Translations under genes and position numbers: made by a program
Notes under the pieces: generated by a model
What the model was told of the DNA's origin: nothing
Database searches by the model: none
What the model saw: the letters and a program-made list of their open reading frames with translations, nothing else
Assembly (NCBI GenBank): GCA_017405865.1
Contig: JAFQZN010000033.1
Coordinates: forward strand, 1-64,000
Origin: Oscillospiraceae bacterium
GTDB taxonomy: Bacteria; Bacillota; Clostridia; Oscillospirales; Oscillospiraceae
Direction of reading: 5' to 3'
DNA length: 64,000 nt
Part shown: positions 42,342-50,832 of the stretch, one piece after another
Layout of the letters: every line of letters starts with the position of its first letter
How positions within the stretch are numbered: position 1 is the stretch's first letter

Positions 42342-42457
42342 GTCATTGCCCGCTTCACGCGGGCAATCTGTCCGTTTTAGACTTGGAAAGCTCTTTCATG
42401 TCGCGGTAAAGTTCCCTCGCGAACGGCACAGATTGCCCGAACACGTCGGGCAATGAC
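42342..42457. repeat. REP-like element with inverted ends
   Basis: The element begins with GTCATTGCCCG and ends with its exact complement CGGGCAATGAC. Each end forms its own small hairpin (GCCCGC TTCA GCGGGC type). The left end is nearly identical to the unit at 31472-31510. The rest of the gap up to 42587 shows no gene. Confidence 0.8.
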
Positions 42458-42587
42458 AAGATTGTACTGCATACTTCTTTTTGAACAATGAATTTGGGTT
42501 AAAGAAGATTGAATTATTCTGTGTACTGCAGGGAACAAACGAAGGATTCTGTCGTCTTATCATTAGAATCGTTTGGAGGTCTTTACA

Positions 42588-43586
42588 ATGAAACGACTGA
42601 TTGCTTTAGTATTTTTGTTGACGCTCGTATTCTCACTCACAGCGTGCAAAAAGGACGCGGCGGAAACGCAACTGCAAAATGCGCTCAAAGACTATTCGCA
42701 AGTTTTAGCGCAGGACTTGCCGGACGATTTTAGCTTGAAGCTTTATTATCTGAATCCAAGCATAGTCACCCGCGTGCCGTTAACTGTAGACAGACTGATC
42801 CATTTCCCGGAAGTCAATGAGATTCTCATTGACTTCGAGCATTTGAAAGAGCACACAGATCTGCTCCGTCAGATCAACACTGATCGTCTGACTCCGGTTG
42901 CGGAGCCATCGAATTTGCATGCCCGGCTGTGTTATATCTTTGAAACTGACAGTGCCGGAGAGCTATTGGTCGTTGCGTTCGGCGGCGAGAACAGCAGCGT
43001 TTTCGTCAATGGCGTCGAGGTCGCGTTTGACGACATCTTTCGTGACGTCATAAAGCCGTTCGTATCAGAAGATGTATTGAATGACTTGGAATATATTTAT
43101 AACGGAAAAATCAAGTTAAACGACACGCCGGAAGGGCTGCCCACAGAAACCGGAATCCCGGAGGATTTCAGCTTTTCCCTGATTTATGGCGTTGCCGGTG
43201 ACCTGACCTACGACAGCAAAACCGGCGTGCTGGTCAAGCAGCGCGTCGCAACACATGTCGAAGATTATACGACTACTTATTTTTTCACTGACGAACAGAA
43301 AATGAGAATCTATGATCTGCTCGTCGAAATGGAGCCCGCGTCCTATCCCGATGAATACAATCCGATTGCCGATGGAATTGCATCTGACCCTTCCTATGAG
43401 ATCGTCCTCACGGTGGCGTACGACGGCACGACGAAAACGATCACCTGCCATGACATCGCGATCGGTGCAGACCCGAAGGACGAGCAGGGCGAGCGGTTCC
43501 TTGCGGTGCTGGACGCGATTATGGAAATCATCTATGCCAGCGAGGAATGGCAGGCCCTGCCGGAATACGAATTCCTGTACTGCTGA
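42588..43586 (+). CDS. Lipoprotein of unknown function
   Basis: The 332-residue protein has a signal peptide and lipobox (LVFSLTAC at about residues 13-20). The mature part looks like two alpha/beta domains, with LKLYYLNPSIVTRVPLTV early and LIYGVAGDLTYDSKTG later. I do not recognise the family. The codon use is visibly more AT-rich in the first 400 bp than in neighbours, and the gene stands alone behind a REP-like element, so horizontal origin is possible. The ATG follows GGAGG. Confidence 0.75.
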   Translation: MKRLIALVFLLTLVFSLTACKKDAAETQLQNALKDYSQVLAQDLPDDFSLKLYYLNPSIVTRVPLTVDRLIHFPEVNEILIDFEHLKEHTDLLRQINTDRLTPVAEPSNLHARLCYIFETDSAGELLVVAFGGENSSVFVNGVEVAFDDIFRDVIKPFVSEDVLNDLEYIYNGKIKLNDTPEGLPTETGIPEDFSFSLIYGVAGDLTYDSKTGVLVKQRVATHVEDYTTTYFFTDEQKMRIYDLLVEMEPASYPDEYNPIADGIASDPSYEIVLTVAYDGTTKTITCHDIAIGADPKDEQGERFLAVLDAIMEIIYASEEWQALPEYEFLYC

Positions 43587-43623
43587 TTTGCTCTCTCCCT
43601 CCGTCTAAACCTTCGGTTTTGAC

Positions 43624-43703
43624 GCCTCCTTCGCAGAGGAGGCATGACTTTTTCAGATTCACATATCCATACTGAACGGCGTCTCTTTCGAGGCGCCGTT
43701 TTC
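43624..43703 (+). terminator. Two hairpins after the lipoprotein gene
   Basis: GCCTCCT pairs with AGGAGGC (43624-43643), followed by ATGACTTTTT. AACGGCG pairs with CGCCGTT (43675-43700), followed by TTCT. Either could end transcription before the AlaX promoter. Confidence 0.65.
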
Positions 43704-43708
43704 TATGC

Positions 43709-43738
43709 TTGCAATCCGTACCGTTAGTTTGGTATAAT
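43709..43738 (+). promoter_or_regulatory. Sigma-A promoter of the AlaX-to-M18 operon
   Basis: TTGCAA at 43709-43714 and TATAAT at 43733-43738 are separated by 18 nt. Confidence 0.65.
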
Positions 43739-43769
43739 GTAGAAAATGGGTATTTTGCGGAGGCGCATC

Positions 43770-44918
43770 ATGGCGACCGAAAAACTGTTTTATATCGACC
43801 AATACCGGACGGAAGAGACTGCCCACGTACTTTCCTGTGAAGAAGTGAAAGGCGGCTATGCCGTCGTTTTAGACCGCACGATCTTCTATCCCACCGGCGG
43901 CGGTCAGCCTTGCGATCTCGGTACGCTGGGCGAGGCGACCGTGACGGACGTTTTTGAGCGCGACGAGGAGATCATTCATCTCTGCGACCGCCCCCTGCCG
44001 GTCGGCGAAACGGTTACGGGAAAGATCGACTTTGACCGTCGCTTTACCTTCATGCAGCAGCATTCGGGAGAACATCTCGTCTCCGGCGTTGTGCACCGCC
44101 GCTTTGGCTATGAAAACGTCGGCTTCCACATGGGCAGCGACTGCGTCACCTTTGATTTCAGCGGCGAGATCAGCGCACAGGAGCTGAAAAGCATCGAGCG
44201 TGAGGTCAACGAGATCATTTACCAGAATATCAAGACGGAGTTTCTCTATCCCGACGAAGCATCCCTTCACACCTATCCATTCCGCAGCAAGAAGGAACTG
44301 TCCGGCTGGGTGCGGCTGGTCAAATTCGGCGACGCGGATCTCTGCGCCTGCTGCGGACTGCACGTTGCCGCAACGGGCGAGATCGGCCTGGTGAAGCTGC
44401 TCTCCACGACGAAATTCCATGAAGGCTCGCGGATCGAGATGCTCGCCGGCATCCGCGCGCTGGACTATATGAACGCCCTTGCGGAGCAAAACCGCGAAAT
44501 ATCGAATCTGCTTTCGGCAAAGCCCTTTGCAACGGCAGCGGCGGTGAAACGGGTCAGCGAAGAGCTCGCGAGCGCGCAGTACCGCGTCACGGAGCTGGAA
44601 AATCGGCTCTTTGCCGTGAAAGCAGCGCAGTATGCAGGTTCGGGCGACGTTTTGCTCTTTGAAAGCGCCATGAGTCCCGACGCCCTGCGCTGTCTGACCG
44701 ACGCCGTCATGCAAGCCTGCGGCGGCAGATGCGCAGTTTTTTCCGGCGAGGACGGGAATTATAAATACGCCGTCGGGCAGGGAAACGGCGACCTGCGCGA
44801 CATGACGAAGGCTCTGAACGCCGCCTTAAACGGCAGAGGCGGCGGCAAGCCGTTCTTTGTACAAGGCTCGGTCGCCGCGTCGAAAAAAGAGATCGAAGCA
44901 TTCTTTGCCGCCCTGTGA
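43770..44918 (+). CDS. AlaX-like alanyl-tRNA editing protein with DHHA1 domain
   Basis: This 382-residue protein resembles AlaX-L. It has the AlaRS editing domain with the zinc motifs HSGEH (near residue 97) and CCGLH (near 195), plus a C-terminal DHHA1 domain (about 250-382, ending in GGGKPFFVQGS). It lacks the aminoacylation domain. Its role is to hydrolyse Ser- or Gly-mischarged tRNA-Ala in trans. The ATG at 43770 has GGAGG eight bases upstream. It heads a run of translation genes. Confidence 0.9.
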   Translation: MATEKLFYIDQYRTEETAHVLSCEEVKGGYAVVLDRTIFYPTGGGQPCDLGTLGEATVTDVFERDEEIIHLCDRPLPVGETVTGKIDFDRRFTFMQQHSGEHLVSGVVHRRFGYENVGFHMGSDCVTFDFSGEISAQELKSIEREVNEIIYQNIKTEFLYPDEASLHTYPFRSKKELSGWVRLVKFGDADLCACCGLHVAATGEIGLVKLLSTTKFHEGSRIEMLAGIRALDYMNALAEQNREISNLLSAKPFATAAAVKRVSEELASAQYRVTELENRLFAVKAAQYAGSGDVLLFESAMSPDALRCLTDAVMQACGGRCAVFSGEDGNYKYAVGQGNGDLRDMTKALNAALNGRGGGKPFFVQGSVAASKKEIEAFFAAL

Positions 44919-44931
44919 TAAGGATAACGCC

Positions 44932-45738
44932 ATGATCAATCCTCTCTGTCCGATCTGCGGCAAGCCGCTGACGACCGAAAAGCCCGCATGGGAATGCGAA
45001 AACAATCATTCCTTTGACGTTGCGCGGCAAGGCTACGTCAATCTTCTGCCGGTGACGCAGAAGCACTCTCTGCACCCCGGGGACACCGCCGCGATGGTCA
45101 CTGCAAGGCGCGACTTTCTGAACGCAGGATATTACGCGCCGATCGCGCAGAAGCTGTGCGAGCTGATTGCTGCCTTCGCACCGCTCTCGGAAAGCATATT
45201 AGACGCCGGCTGCGGCGAGGGCTATTATCTGTCCCAACTGGACGCGAAAGAGCGCTGGGGCGTAGACATCTCAAAGGACGCAGTCCGTTCCTCCGCCGCC
45301 CGGGAGAAGGACGCGCGCTTTCTCGTCGCCACTGCAGCGCATCTTCCCTTCCCCGACAGCGCCTTTGACTGCGTACTTTCCATGTTCGCTCTGACTGTCG
45401 CAGCGGAATTTGCCCGTGTCTTGAAGGACGGCGGCATTTTCATGCAGGTCTTGGCGGGAGAGCGCCATTTATCCGCTTTGAAATCCATCATCTACCCGAC
45501 CCTGCTGGAAAAACAAAAGGATCTGCACCCGGCACTGGACGGTTTCACTCTGCTTCACGAGGAAACGCTGGCTTTCGGATTTATACTGGAAACGCAGGAA
45601 ATGGTGCAGAATCTTCTTTATATGACGCCGCACCTGTGGCGTATCAGCAAGGAGGGCGCGGACGCGCTGGCGAAGGTCAGCCGTCTTTCCGACCGTGCAG
45701 AGGTCGTTTTTAACGTCTACGGTAGACAAAAACGGTGA
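44932..45738 (+). CDS. rlmA: 23S rRNA (guanine-N1) methyltransferase, RlmA family
   Basis: The 268-residue protein has an N-terminal zinc-ribbon with CPICGKPL and CENNHSFDVARQGYVNLL, diagnostic for RlmA. A SAM-binding Rossmann domain follows with LDAGCGEGYY near residue 88. RlmA-I methylates G745 and RlmA-II (TlrB) methylates G748 of 23S rRNA, and the type cannot be told here. The ATG follows AAGGA and lies 13 bp after the AlaX-like gene. Confidence 0.9.
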   Translation: MINPLCPICGKPLTTEKPAWECENNHSFDVARQGYVNLLPVTQKHSLHPGDTAAMVTARRDFLNAGYYAPIAQKLCELIAAFAPLSESILDAGCGEGYYLSQLDAKERWGVDISKDAVRSSAAREKDARFLVATAAHLPFPDSAFDCVLSMFALTVAAEFARVLKDGGIFMQVLAGERHLSALKSIIYPTLLEKQKDLHPALDGFTLLHEETLAFGFILETQEMVQNLLYMTPHLWRISKEGADALAKVSRLSDRAEVVFNVYGRQKR

Positions 45739-45779
45739 TTTCTGCTAAAATGGTTTATCAAGTTTTTTTGGAGTAGCTT

Positions 45780-46850
45780 ATGCTGGACAAGCTGAAATTT
45801 GTCGAGGAAAAATATATCGAGCTGTGTGACCGCGTCGGCCGACCGGATTTTTACGACGACCCGAAGAAGGCTGCCGCCTATCTCAAGGAGCAAAAGGAAT
45901 TGGAGCCGGTCGTCACCGCCTACCGCGCCTATCTTCGCGCGAAGCAGGATATGCAGGACGCTTTGGAGCTCATGAGCGCGGAGCCTGACATGAAGGAATT
46001 CTGCCAGGAGGAATACGCATCGGCAAAAAAGCGCAGCGACGAACTGGAGCAGGAGCTGAAGCTTCTGCTGCTGCCGCATGACCCGAACGACGACAAGAGC
46101 GTCATCATGGAGATTCGCGGCGGCGTCGGCGGCGAGGAAAGCGCGCTCTTTGCGCACAGCTTATTCCGCATGTACAATCTTTACGCAGCCTCCAAGGGCT
46201 GGTCTGTGGAGCTTCTGAACTACAGTGAAACCGAGCTTGGCGGCATCAAGGAGGCAGACTTCGAGATCCGCGGCAGCGGCGCGTGGTCGCGGCTGAAATT
46301 TGAGTCCGGTGTACACCGCGTGCAGCGCGTTCCGGAGACGGAATCCGGCGGACGCGTGCATACCTCCACGGCGACTGTCGCGGTGCTGCCGGAAATGGAA
46401 GAAGCGGACGTGAACATCCGTCCGGAGGACATCGAGATGCAGGTCTACCGTTCTTCCGGCGCGGGCGGTCAGCATATCAACAAGACCTCCTCCGCCGTCC
46501 GGCTGATCCACAAGCCGACCGGCATCGTCGTCGCCTGTCAGGAGGAGCGCAGCCAGTTCCAAAACCGCGAAAAGTGCATGCTCATGCTCTCGTCCAAGCT
46601 CTATCAGATGGAGCAGGAGCGCATCGAATCCGCCTACTCCGGCGAACGCCGCTCGCAGGTCGGCAGCGGCATGCGCAATGAGAAGATCCGCACCTATAAC
46701 TTTCCGCAAAGCCGTGTAACCGACCACCGGATCGGTCTGACGCTGTATAAAATCGATTCCATTATGAACGGAGATCTTGACGAGATCATCGACGCACTCG
46801 TCAGCGCGGATCAGGCAGAAAAGCTCCGTGAAAGCGGTGAAACCACATGA
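45780..46850 (+). CDS. prfA: Peptide chain release factor 1
   Basis: RF1 reads UAA and UAG stop codons. The 356-residue protein has the codon-recognition PxT region as PETESGG near residue 185, and the catalytic GGQ in GAGGQHINKTSSAVR near residue 229. The start lies 41 bp after rlmA. The stop overlaps the Sua5 start by 4 bp. The prmC (RF1 methylase) gene that often neighbours prfA is not here. Confidence 0.96.
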   Translation: MLDKLKFVEEKYIELCDRVGRPDFYDDPKKAAAYLKEQKELEPVVTAYRAYLRAKQDMQDALELMSAEPDMKEFCQEEYASAKKRSDELEQELKLLLLPHDPNDDKSVIMEIRGGVGGEESALFAHSLFRMYNLYAASKGWSVELLNYSETELGGIKEADFEIRGSGAWSRLKFESGVHRVQRVPETESGGRVHTSTATVAVLPEMEEADVNIRPEDIEMQVYRSSGAGGQHINKTSSAVRLIHKPTGIVVACQEERSQFQNREKCMLMLSSKLYQMEQERIESAYSGERRSQVGSGMRNEKIRTYNFPQSRVTDHRIGLTLYKIDSIMNGDLDEIIDALVSADQAEKLRESGETT

Positions 46851-47887
46851 AAACCGTGATATTCCGGGCGGACGATCCGCAGACTCCGAAGAAAGCCGCC
46901 GAGATCATCCGCGCCGGCGGTCTGGTCGCCATCCCGACGGAAACGGTCTACGGACTGGGCGCAAACGCGATGGATGAGGCTGCGGTCGCAAAAATCTTTC
47001 AGGCAAAGGGGCGCCCACAGGACAATCCGCTGATCATTCACATCTCCTGCGCCGACGAATTGGAGCGCTACTGCCACGATATTCCGCAGAGCGCTTACCT
47101 GCTTGCCGAGCGCTTCTGGCCGGGGCCTTTGACGATGGTGCTTCCCGTCAGGGACTGCATCCCTAAAAGCACCGTTTCCGGAAACGACACCGTCGCCGTC
47201 CGCTGTCCGAAAACCGCAGTCACCCGCGCGCTGATCGCGGAGGCGGGCGTCCCGATCGCCGCACCGTCGGCGAATCTCTCCGGGAAGCCCTCGACCACGA
47301 CGGCGGAGCACGTCCTTAACGACTACGGCGAAGACGGGTTGATCGACGCGATCATCGACGGCGGACCCAGTGCGGTCGGTGTGGAGTCAACGATCGTCGA
47401 TCTGACCGGCGTGCGTCCGAGGCTTCTGCGTCCGGGCGGCGTGACGCCGGAGGAGCTGAAGGCTCTGCTGGGCGAGCTGGAAATCGACCGGGCGATCTTT
47501 TCGCAGATTTCCAACGATACCGTCGTCCGCGCGCCGGGCATGAAATACAAACATTATGCGCCGAGCGCGGAGGTCTATATCGTCACCGGCTCCGGCGAGG
47601 CGGCCGCCGCCTACGTGCGCCGCCATTATGAACAGGGCGACGCCGTTCTCTGCTTTGAGGAGGAGCTTCCCCTGTTCGCAGACTGCAACCCCACCGCCTA
47701 CGGAAGGCGCGCGGACGTCAACACCCTTTCAGCCGGTCTGTTTGCTGCGCTGCGCAGTCTGGACCGGCCGGAGATCAAACGGATCTACGCGCGCTGTCCC
47801 GAGGGGGGCGGCGTCGCCTACGCGGTCGGCAACCGTCTGAAAAAGGCTGCCGCCTTCCGCTGCATTGACGCGGAGGCGGAGCTATGA
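46847..47887 (+). CDS. L-threonylcarbamoyladenylate synthase (Sua5 type)
   Basis: This enzyme makes threonylcarbamoyl-AMP, the donor for t6A37 of ANN-decoding tRNAs, which TsaD (also in this window) then transfers. The 346-residue protein has the YrdC domain (about 1-200, PTETVYGLG and GRPQDNPLIIH) and the C-terminal Sua5 domain (about 215-346, APGMKYKHYAP), so it is Sua5 rather than short TsaC. It shares 4-bp overlaps with prfA upstream and the coaE fusion downstream. Confidence 0.94.
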   Translation: MKTVIFRADDPQTPKKAAEIIRAGGLVAIPTETVYGLGANAMDEAAVAKIFQAKGRPQDNPLIIHISCADELERYCHDIPQSAYLLAERFWPGPLTMVLPVRDCIPKSTVSGNDTVAVRCPKTAVTRALIAEAGVPIAAPSANLSGKPSTTTAEHVLNDYGEDGLIDAIIDGGPSAVGVESTIVDLTGVRPRLLRPGGVTPEELKALLGELEIDRAIFSQISNDTVVRAPGMKYKHYAPSAEVYIVTGSGEAAAAYVRRHYEQGDAVLCFEEELPLFADCNPTAYGRRADVNTLSAGLFAALRSLDRPEIKRIYARCPEGGGVAYAVGNRLKKAAAFRCIDAEAEL

Positions 47888-49860
47888 AGATCATCGGAAT
47901 CACCGGCGGCACGGGATGCGGAAAAACGACGCTTCTGCGCGCCGTGCAAAAGCGCGGCGGTCTGTGCATCGACTGCGACGAAGTGTATCACCGGCTTTTG
48001 AAAGAGGATGCGAGGCTGCTCTCTGCGCTTGCGCAGCGATTTCCCGCCGCGTTTGAAAGCGGCGCGCTGAATCGCAAAACCCTAGGTGATCTGGTATTCG
48101 CCGACCCCGATGCGCTTGCCGCGCTCAATGATATTACGCACGCAGTCGTCTGCCGCGAGGTACGAAGGCTCATCCGGGAAACGGACAACGCCCTCGTTGC
48201 GATCGACGCGATCGCGCTGTTTGAAAGCGGTCTGAACGGGCTTTGTGATGTCACCGTTGCGGTGACCGCGCCGGAATCGCTGCGTATCGAGCGGCTGACG
48301 CGCCGCGACGGTATCCGCCGTGAGGACGCGATCAAGCGCATCCGCGCGCAGAAAGCGAATGAGGAATTCGCTGCGATGGCACAATATACCTTGCAAAACG
48401 ACGCTTCGGAGGAGGCGTTTGGCATCATTTGTGAACAGTTTCTGAAAGGAGTTTTACCACCCATGGAAGAAAAGAAATATGAATCCCTGCGCAAAGAGCT
48501 GCTCTTTGCCCCGAAGAATGGCTATGACCGCATCTCAGACGAGGATCTTGCCGCGACAGAGGCGTACTGCAAGGAATACGCCGACTTTATCAGCACCTGC
48601 AAGATCGAGCGCGAGGCGGTGGACTGGACGATCGCCGAGGCGGAAAAGCACGGCTTTCAGCCGCTCGTTCCCGGCATGAAGCTGCAGCCCGGCGATAAGG
48701 TCTACGGCAACGACCACGGCAAGAGCGTGATCTTCGCCGTCGTCGGCACGGAGCCGCTGGAAAACGGCGCGCACATTTGCGCCGCGCACATCGACTCGCC
48801 GCGTCTCGATCTCAAGCCCAATCCCCTGTACGAGGACAGCGAGCTTGCGTTCTTCAAGACGCATTACTACGGCGGTATCAAAAAGTACCAGTGGACGACG
48901 ACACCCCTCGCGCTGCACGGCGTGATCGCGAAGAAGGACGGCAGCGTGGTCAAGGTCACCGTCGGCGAGGATCCCGCCGATCCCGTTTTCTGCGTGACCG
49001 ATCTTCTGATTCACCTTTCCGCAGATCAGATGAAAAAGCCGATGTCGGAGGGCGTGACCGGTGAAAACCTGCGCGTTCTGCTCGGCAGCAAGCCCTTAAA
49101 GGACGACGAGGGCAGCGACCGCATCAAATTTGCCGTTCTGTGCCTGCTCAACGAAAAATACGGGATCACGGAGGACGATTTCCTCTCTGCGGAGCTGACG
49201 ATGGTTCCGGCGGGTCCGGCAAGAGACGTCGGCTTCGACCGCAGCATGATCGCCGCTTACGGACACGACGACCGCGTCTGTGCCTTTGCCGCCTTCAAGC
49301 CGCTTCTGGAGATCGGCACGCCGAAAAAGACCGCCGTCTGCGTCCTTGCGGACAAGGAAGAGATCGGCTCGGTCGGTATCAGCGGCATGCAGAGCCAGTA
49401 CTTTGAGACCTTTATGCACGATCTGTGCGCGTCGCAGAGCGCCTGCATGCGCCGCTGCTTCGAGCGCTCCTTCTGCCTCAGCGCGGACGTCAGCAACGCC
49501 TTTGATCCGCTCTATGCCGAGACCTGTGACAAGAGCAACAACACGAGGATCAACTACGGCACCGGCATCTTCAAGTACACCGGCGCGCGCGGAAAATCCG
49601 GCTCGTCCGACGCGGCCGCCGAGGTGATGGCGTACGTGCGCAAGCTGTTTTCCGATCACGACGTGATCTGGCAGACCGGCGAGCTCGGCAAGGTCGATCA
49701 GGGCGGCGGCGGAACGGTCGCCTGCTATATGGCAAACCGCAATATCGAAACGGTCGACGCAGGCGTTCCTGTTTTGTGCATGCACGCGCCGATGGAGCTG
49801 GTCTCCAAGCTCGACACCTACATGACCTATAAGGGCATGAAGGTCTTCTACGAGGATTGA
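47884..49860 (+). CDS. Fusion of dephospho-CoA kinase (CoaE) and M18 aminopeptidase
   Basis: One 658-residue frame holds two enzymes. Residues 1-190 are CoaE, the last step of CoA synthesis, with P-loop GGTGCGKTT, IDCDEVYHRLL and a lid region with RLTRRDG. Residues 194-658 are an M18 zinc aminopeptidase with AAHIDSPRLDLK, LADKEEIGS, SADVSNAFDP and CMHAPMELVS as metal and catalytic sites. At 48463 an in-frame ATG has its own AAAGGAG 11 bases upstream, so free aminopeptidase may also be made. CoaE lacks a stop codon. Both halves look complete and active. Confidence 0.9.
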   Translation: MKIIGITGGTGCGKTTLLRAVQKRGGLCIDCDEVYHRLLKEDARLLSALAQRFPAAFESGALNRKTLGDLVFADPDALAALNDITHAVVCREVRRLIRETDNALVAIDAIALFESGLNGLCDVTVAVTAPESLRIERLTRRDGIRREDAIKRIRAQKANEEFAAMAQYTLQNDASEEAFGIICEQFLKGVLPPMEEKKYESLRKELLFAPKNGYDRISDEDLAATEAYCKEYADFISTCKIEREAVDWTIAEAEKHGFQPLVPGMKLQPGDKVYGNDHGKSVIFAVVGTEPLENGAHICAAHIDSPRLDLKPNPLYEDSELAFFKTHYYGGIKKYQWTTTPLALHGVIAKKDGSVVKVTVGEDPADPVFCVTDLLIHLSADQMKKPMSEGVTGENLRVLLGSKPLKDDEGSDRIKFAVLCLLNEKYGITEDDFLSAELTMVPAGPARDVGFDRSMIAAYGHDDRVCAFAAFKPLLEIGTPKKTAVCVLADKEEIGSVGISGMQSQYFETFMHDLCASQSACMRRCFERSFCLSADVSNAFDPLYAETCDKSNNTRINYGTGIFKYTGARGKSGSSDAAAEVMAYVRKLFSDHDVIWQTGELGKVDQGGGGTVACYMANRNIETVDAGVPVLCMHAPMELVSKLDTYMTYKGMKVFYED

Positions 49861-49867
49861 TACTGAC

Positions 49868-49896
49868 GGGAGAGACTTCGGTCTCTCCCCTTTTTT
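49868..49896 (+). terminator. Terminator after the CoaE-M18 gene
   Basis: GGGAGAGAC and its complement enclose a TTCG loop and are followed by CTTTTTT. Confidence 0.92.
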
Positions 49897-49928
49897 GCAA
49901 GTGTCTTATCGTATTGAGGCAATTATTG

Positions 49929-49958
49929 TTTGACACGCAAAAAAATCTGCTGTATATT
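49929..49958 (+). promoter_or_regulatory. Sigma-A promoter of the DUF2975/HTH pair
   Basis: TTGACA at 49929-49934 and TATATT at 49953-49958 are separated by 18 nt. Confidence 0.65.
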
Positions 49959-49988
49959 GGAGAGAGAAGGTTAAGGAGGTCGTTCGTT

Positions 49989-50468
49989 ATGTCGCAAAAA
50001 GCAATCGCCGGTTGGCTGAAGGGGCTGATTCTCGGTATCAGCGTGTGCGGACTGATCGTGTACGCGCTGGTCGTCCCCACGTTCGGTTCCCTGATTGCCG
50101 GCAAGACGCCGGGCTTTGCACCGTTCTATCTGCAATGGCTCATTTTCATCAGTCTGACCGCGCTTCCCATTATCCCTGCGATGGTTTTTGCCTGGAAAAT
50201 CTCCGCAGGCATCGGCAGAGATCGCGCATTTACCGTGGAAAACGCGAAATACTTCAAGTATATTGCCGTGCTTGCGCTCATTGACTCGATGTATTTCTTT
50301 ATCGGAAACGTCGTGCTGCTCCTGTGCGGAATGAATCACCCGGGCATTGCCATCCTGTCGCTGATCGTCGTTTTTGCGGGCATTGCGATCGCAATTGCCG
50401 CTGCCGCACTGTCCTATATGTTCAAAAAAGCGGCTGCGCTGCAGGATCAAAGCGACTGGACGATTTAG
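49989..50468 (+). CDS. DUF2975 membrane protein
   Basis: The 159-residue protein has four transmembrane helices (about 10-32, 48-70, 90-112, 120-142) and the DUF2975 landmark RDRAFTVENAKYFKYIAVLALIDS, given here as FTVENAKYFKYIA. Members are usually paired with a small HTH regulator, as here, with a 9-bp gap. Their function is unknown. The ATG follows TAAGGAGG. Confidence 0.88.
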   Translation: MSQKAIAGWLKGLILGISVCGLIVYALVVPTFGSLIAGKTPGFAPFYLQWLIFISLTALPIIPAMVFAWKISAGIGRDRAFTVENAKYFKYIAVLALIDSMYFFIGNVVLLLCGMNHPGIAILSLIVVFAGIAIAIAAAALSYMFKKAAALQDQSDWTI

Positions 50469-50477
50469 GAGGCTGCT

Positions 50478-50690
50478 ATGGAAGGCGAAATCATTTTCAA
50501 CATTGACGTTATGCTTGCGAAGCGTAAAATGAGCGTAACGGAGCTTTCGGAGCGGCTCGGCATTACGATTGCCAACGTCTCCATTCTGAAAAACGGAAAG
50601 GCAAAGGCGCTGAAGGTCACGACGCTGGCAAAGCTCTGCGACGTTCTCGACTGTCAGCCCGGCGATTTGCTGGAATACAGAAAACCGTGA
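50478..50690 (+). CDS. Small Cro/CI-type HTH regulator (YozG-like)
   Basis: This 70-residue protein is essentially one helix-turn-helix domain (about 12-65, SVTELSERLGITIANVSILK), and ends with LDCQPGDLLEYRKP, the signature of the YozG group. It probably regulates the DUF2975 gene, but the operator is not evident. GGAGG precedes the ATG. Confidence 0.9.
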   Translation: MEGEIIFNIDVMLAKRKMSVTELSERLGITIANVSILKNGKAKALKVTTLAKLCDVLDCQPGDLLEYRKP

Positions 50691-50699
50691 TGGATCGAG

Positions 50700-50728
50700 G
50701 GCAGGCCGTTTTCGGACGGCTTGCCTTT
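50700..50728 (+). terminator. Terminator after the HTH gene
   Basis: GGCAGGCCGT pairs with ACGGCTTGCC (one wobble pair) over a 6-nt loop, followed by TTTGG. Confidence 0.65.
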
Positions 50729-50746
50729 GGAAGGCCTGAAAAAGAC

Positions 50747-50775
50747 TTGACAAACGGACAGAAATTTGGGATAAT
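50747..50775 (+). promoter_or_regulatory. Sigma-A promoter of the Lgt-like gene
   Basis: TTGACA at 50747-50752 and GATAAT at 50770-50775 are separated by 17 nt. Confidence 0.7.
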
Positions 50776-50832
50776 CAGTTGCAGGTAAGCTGACATTGCT
50801 TTTCCCTTGAACGAAAAAAGAGGTGCAGAAAT

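Noticed and set aside
48440..48470. Frameshift as the cause of the CoaE-M18 fusion
   Set aside because: Both domains are in the same frame with good conservation on both sides, so loss of a stop codon explains it more simply.
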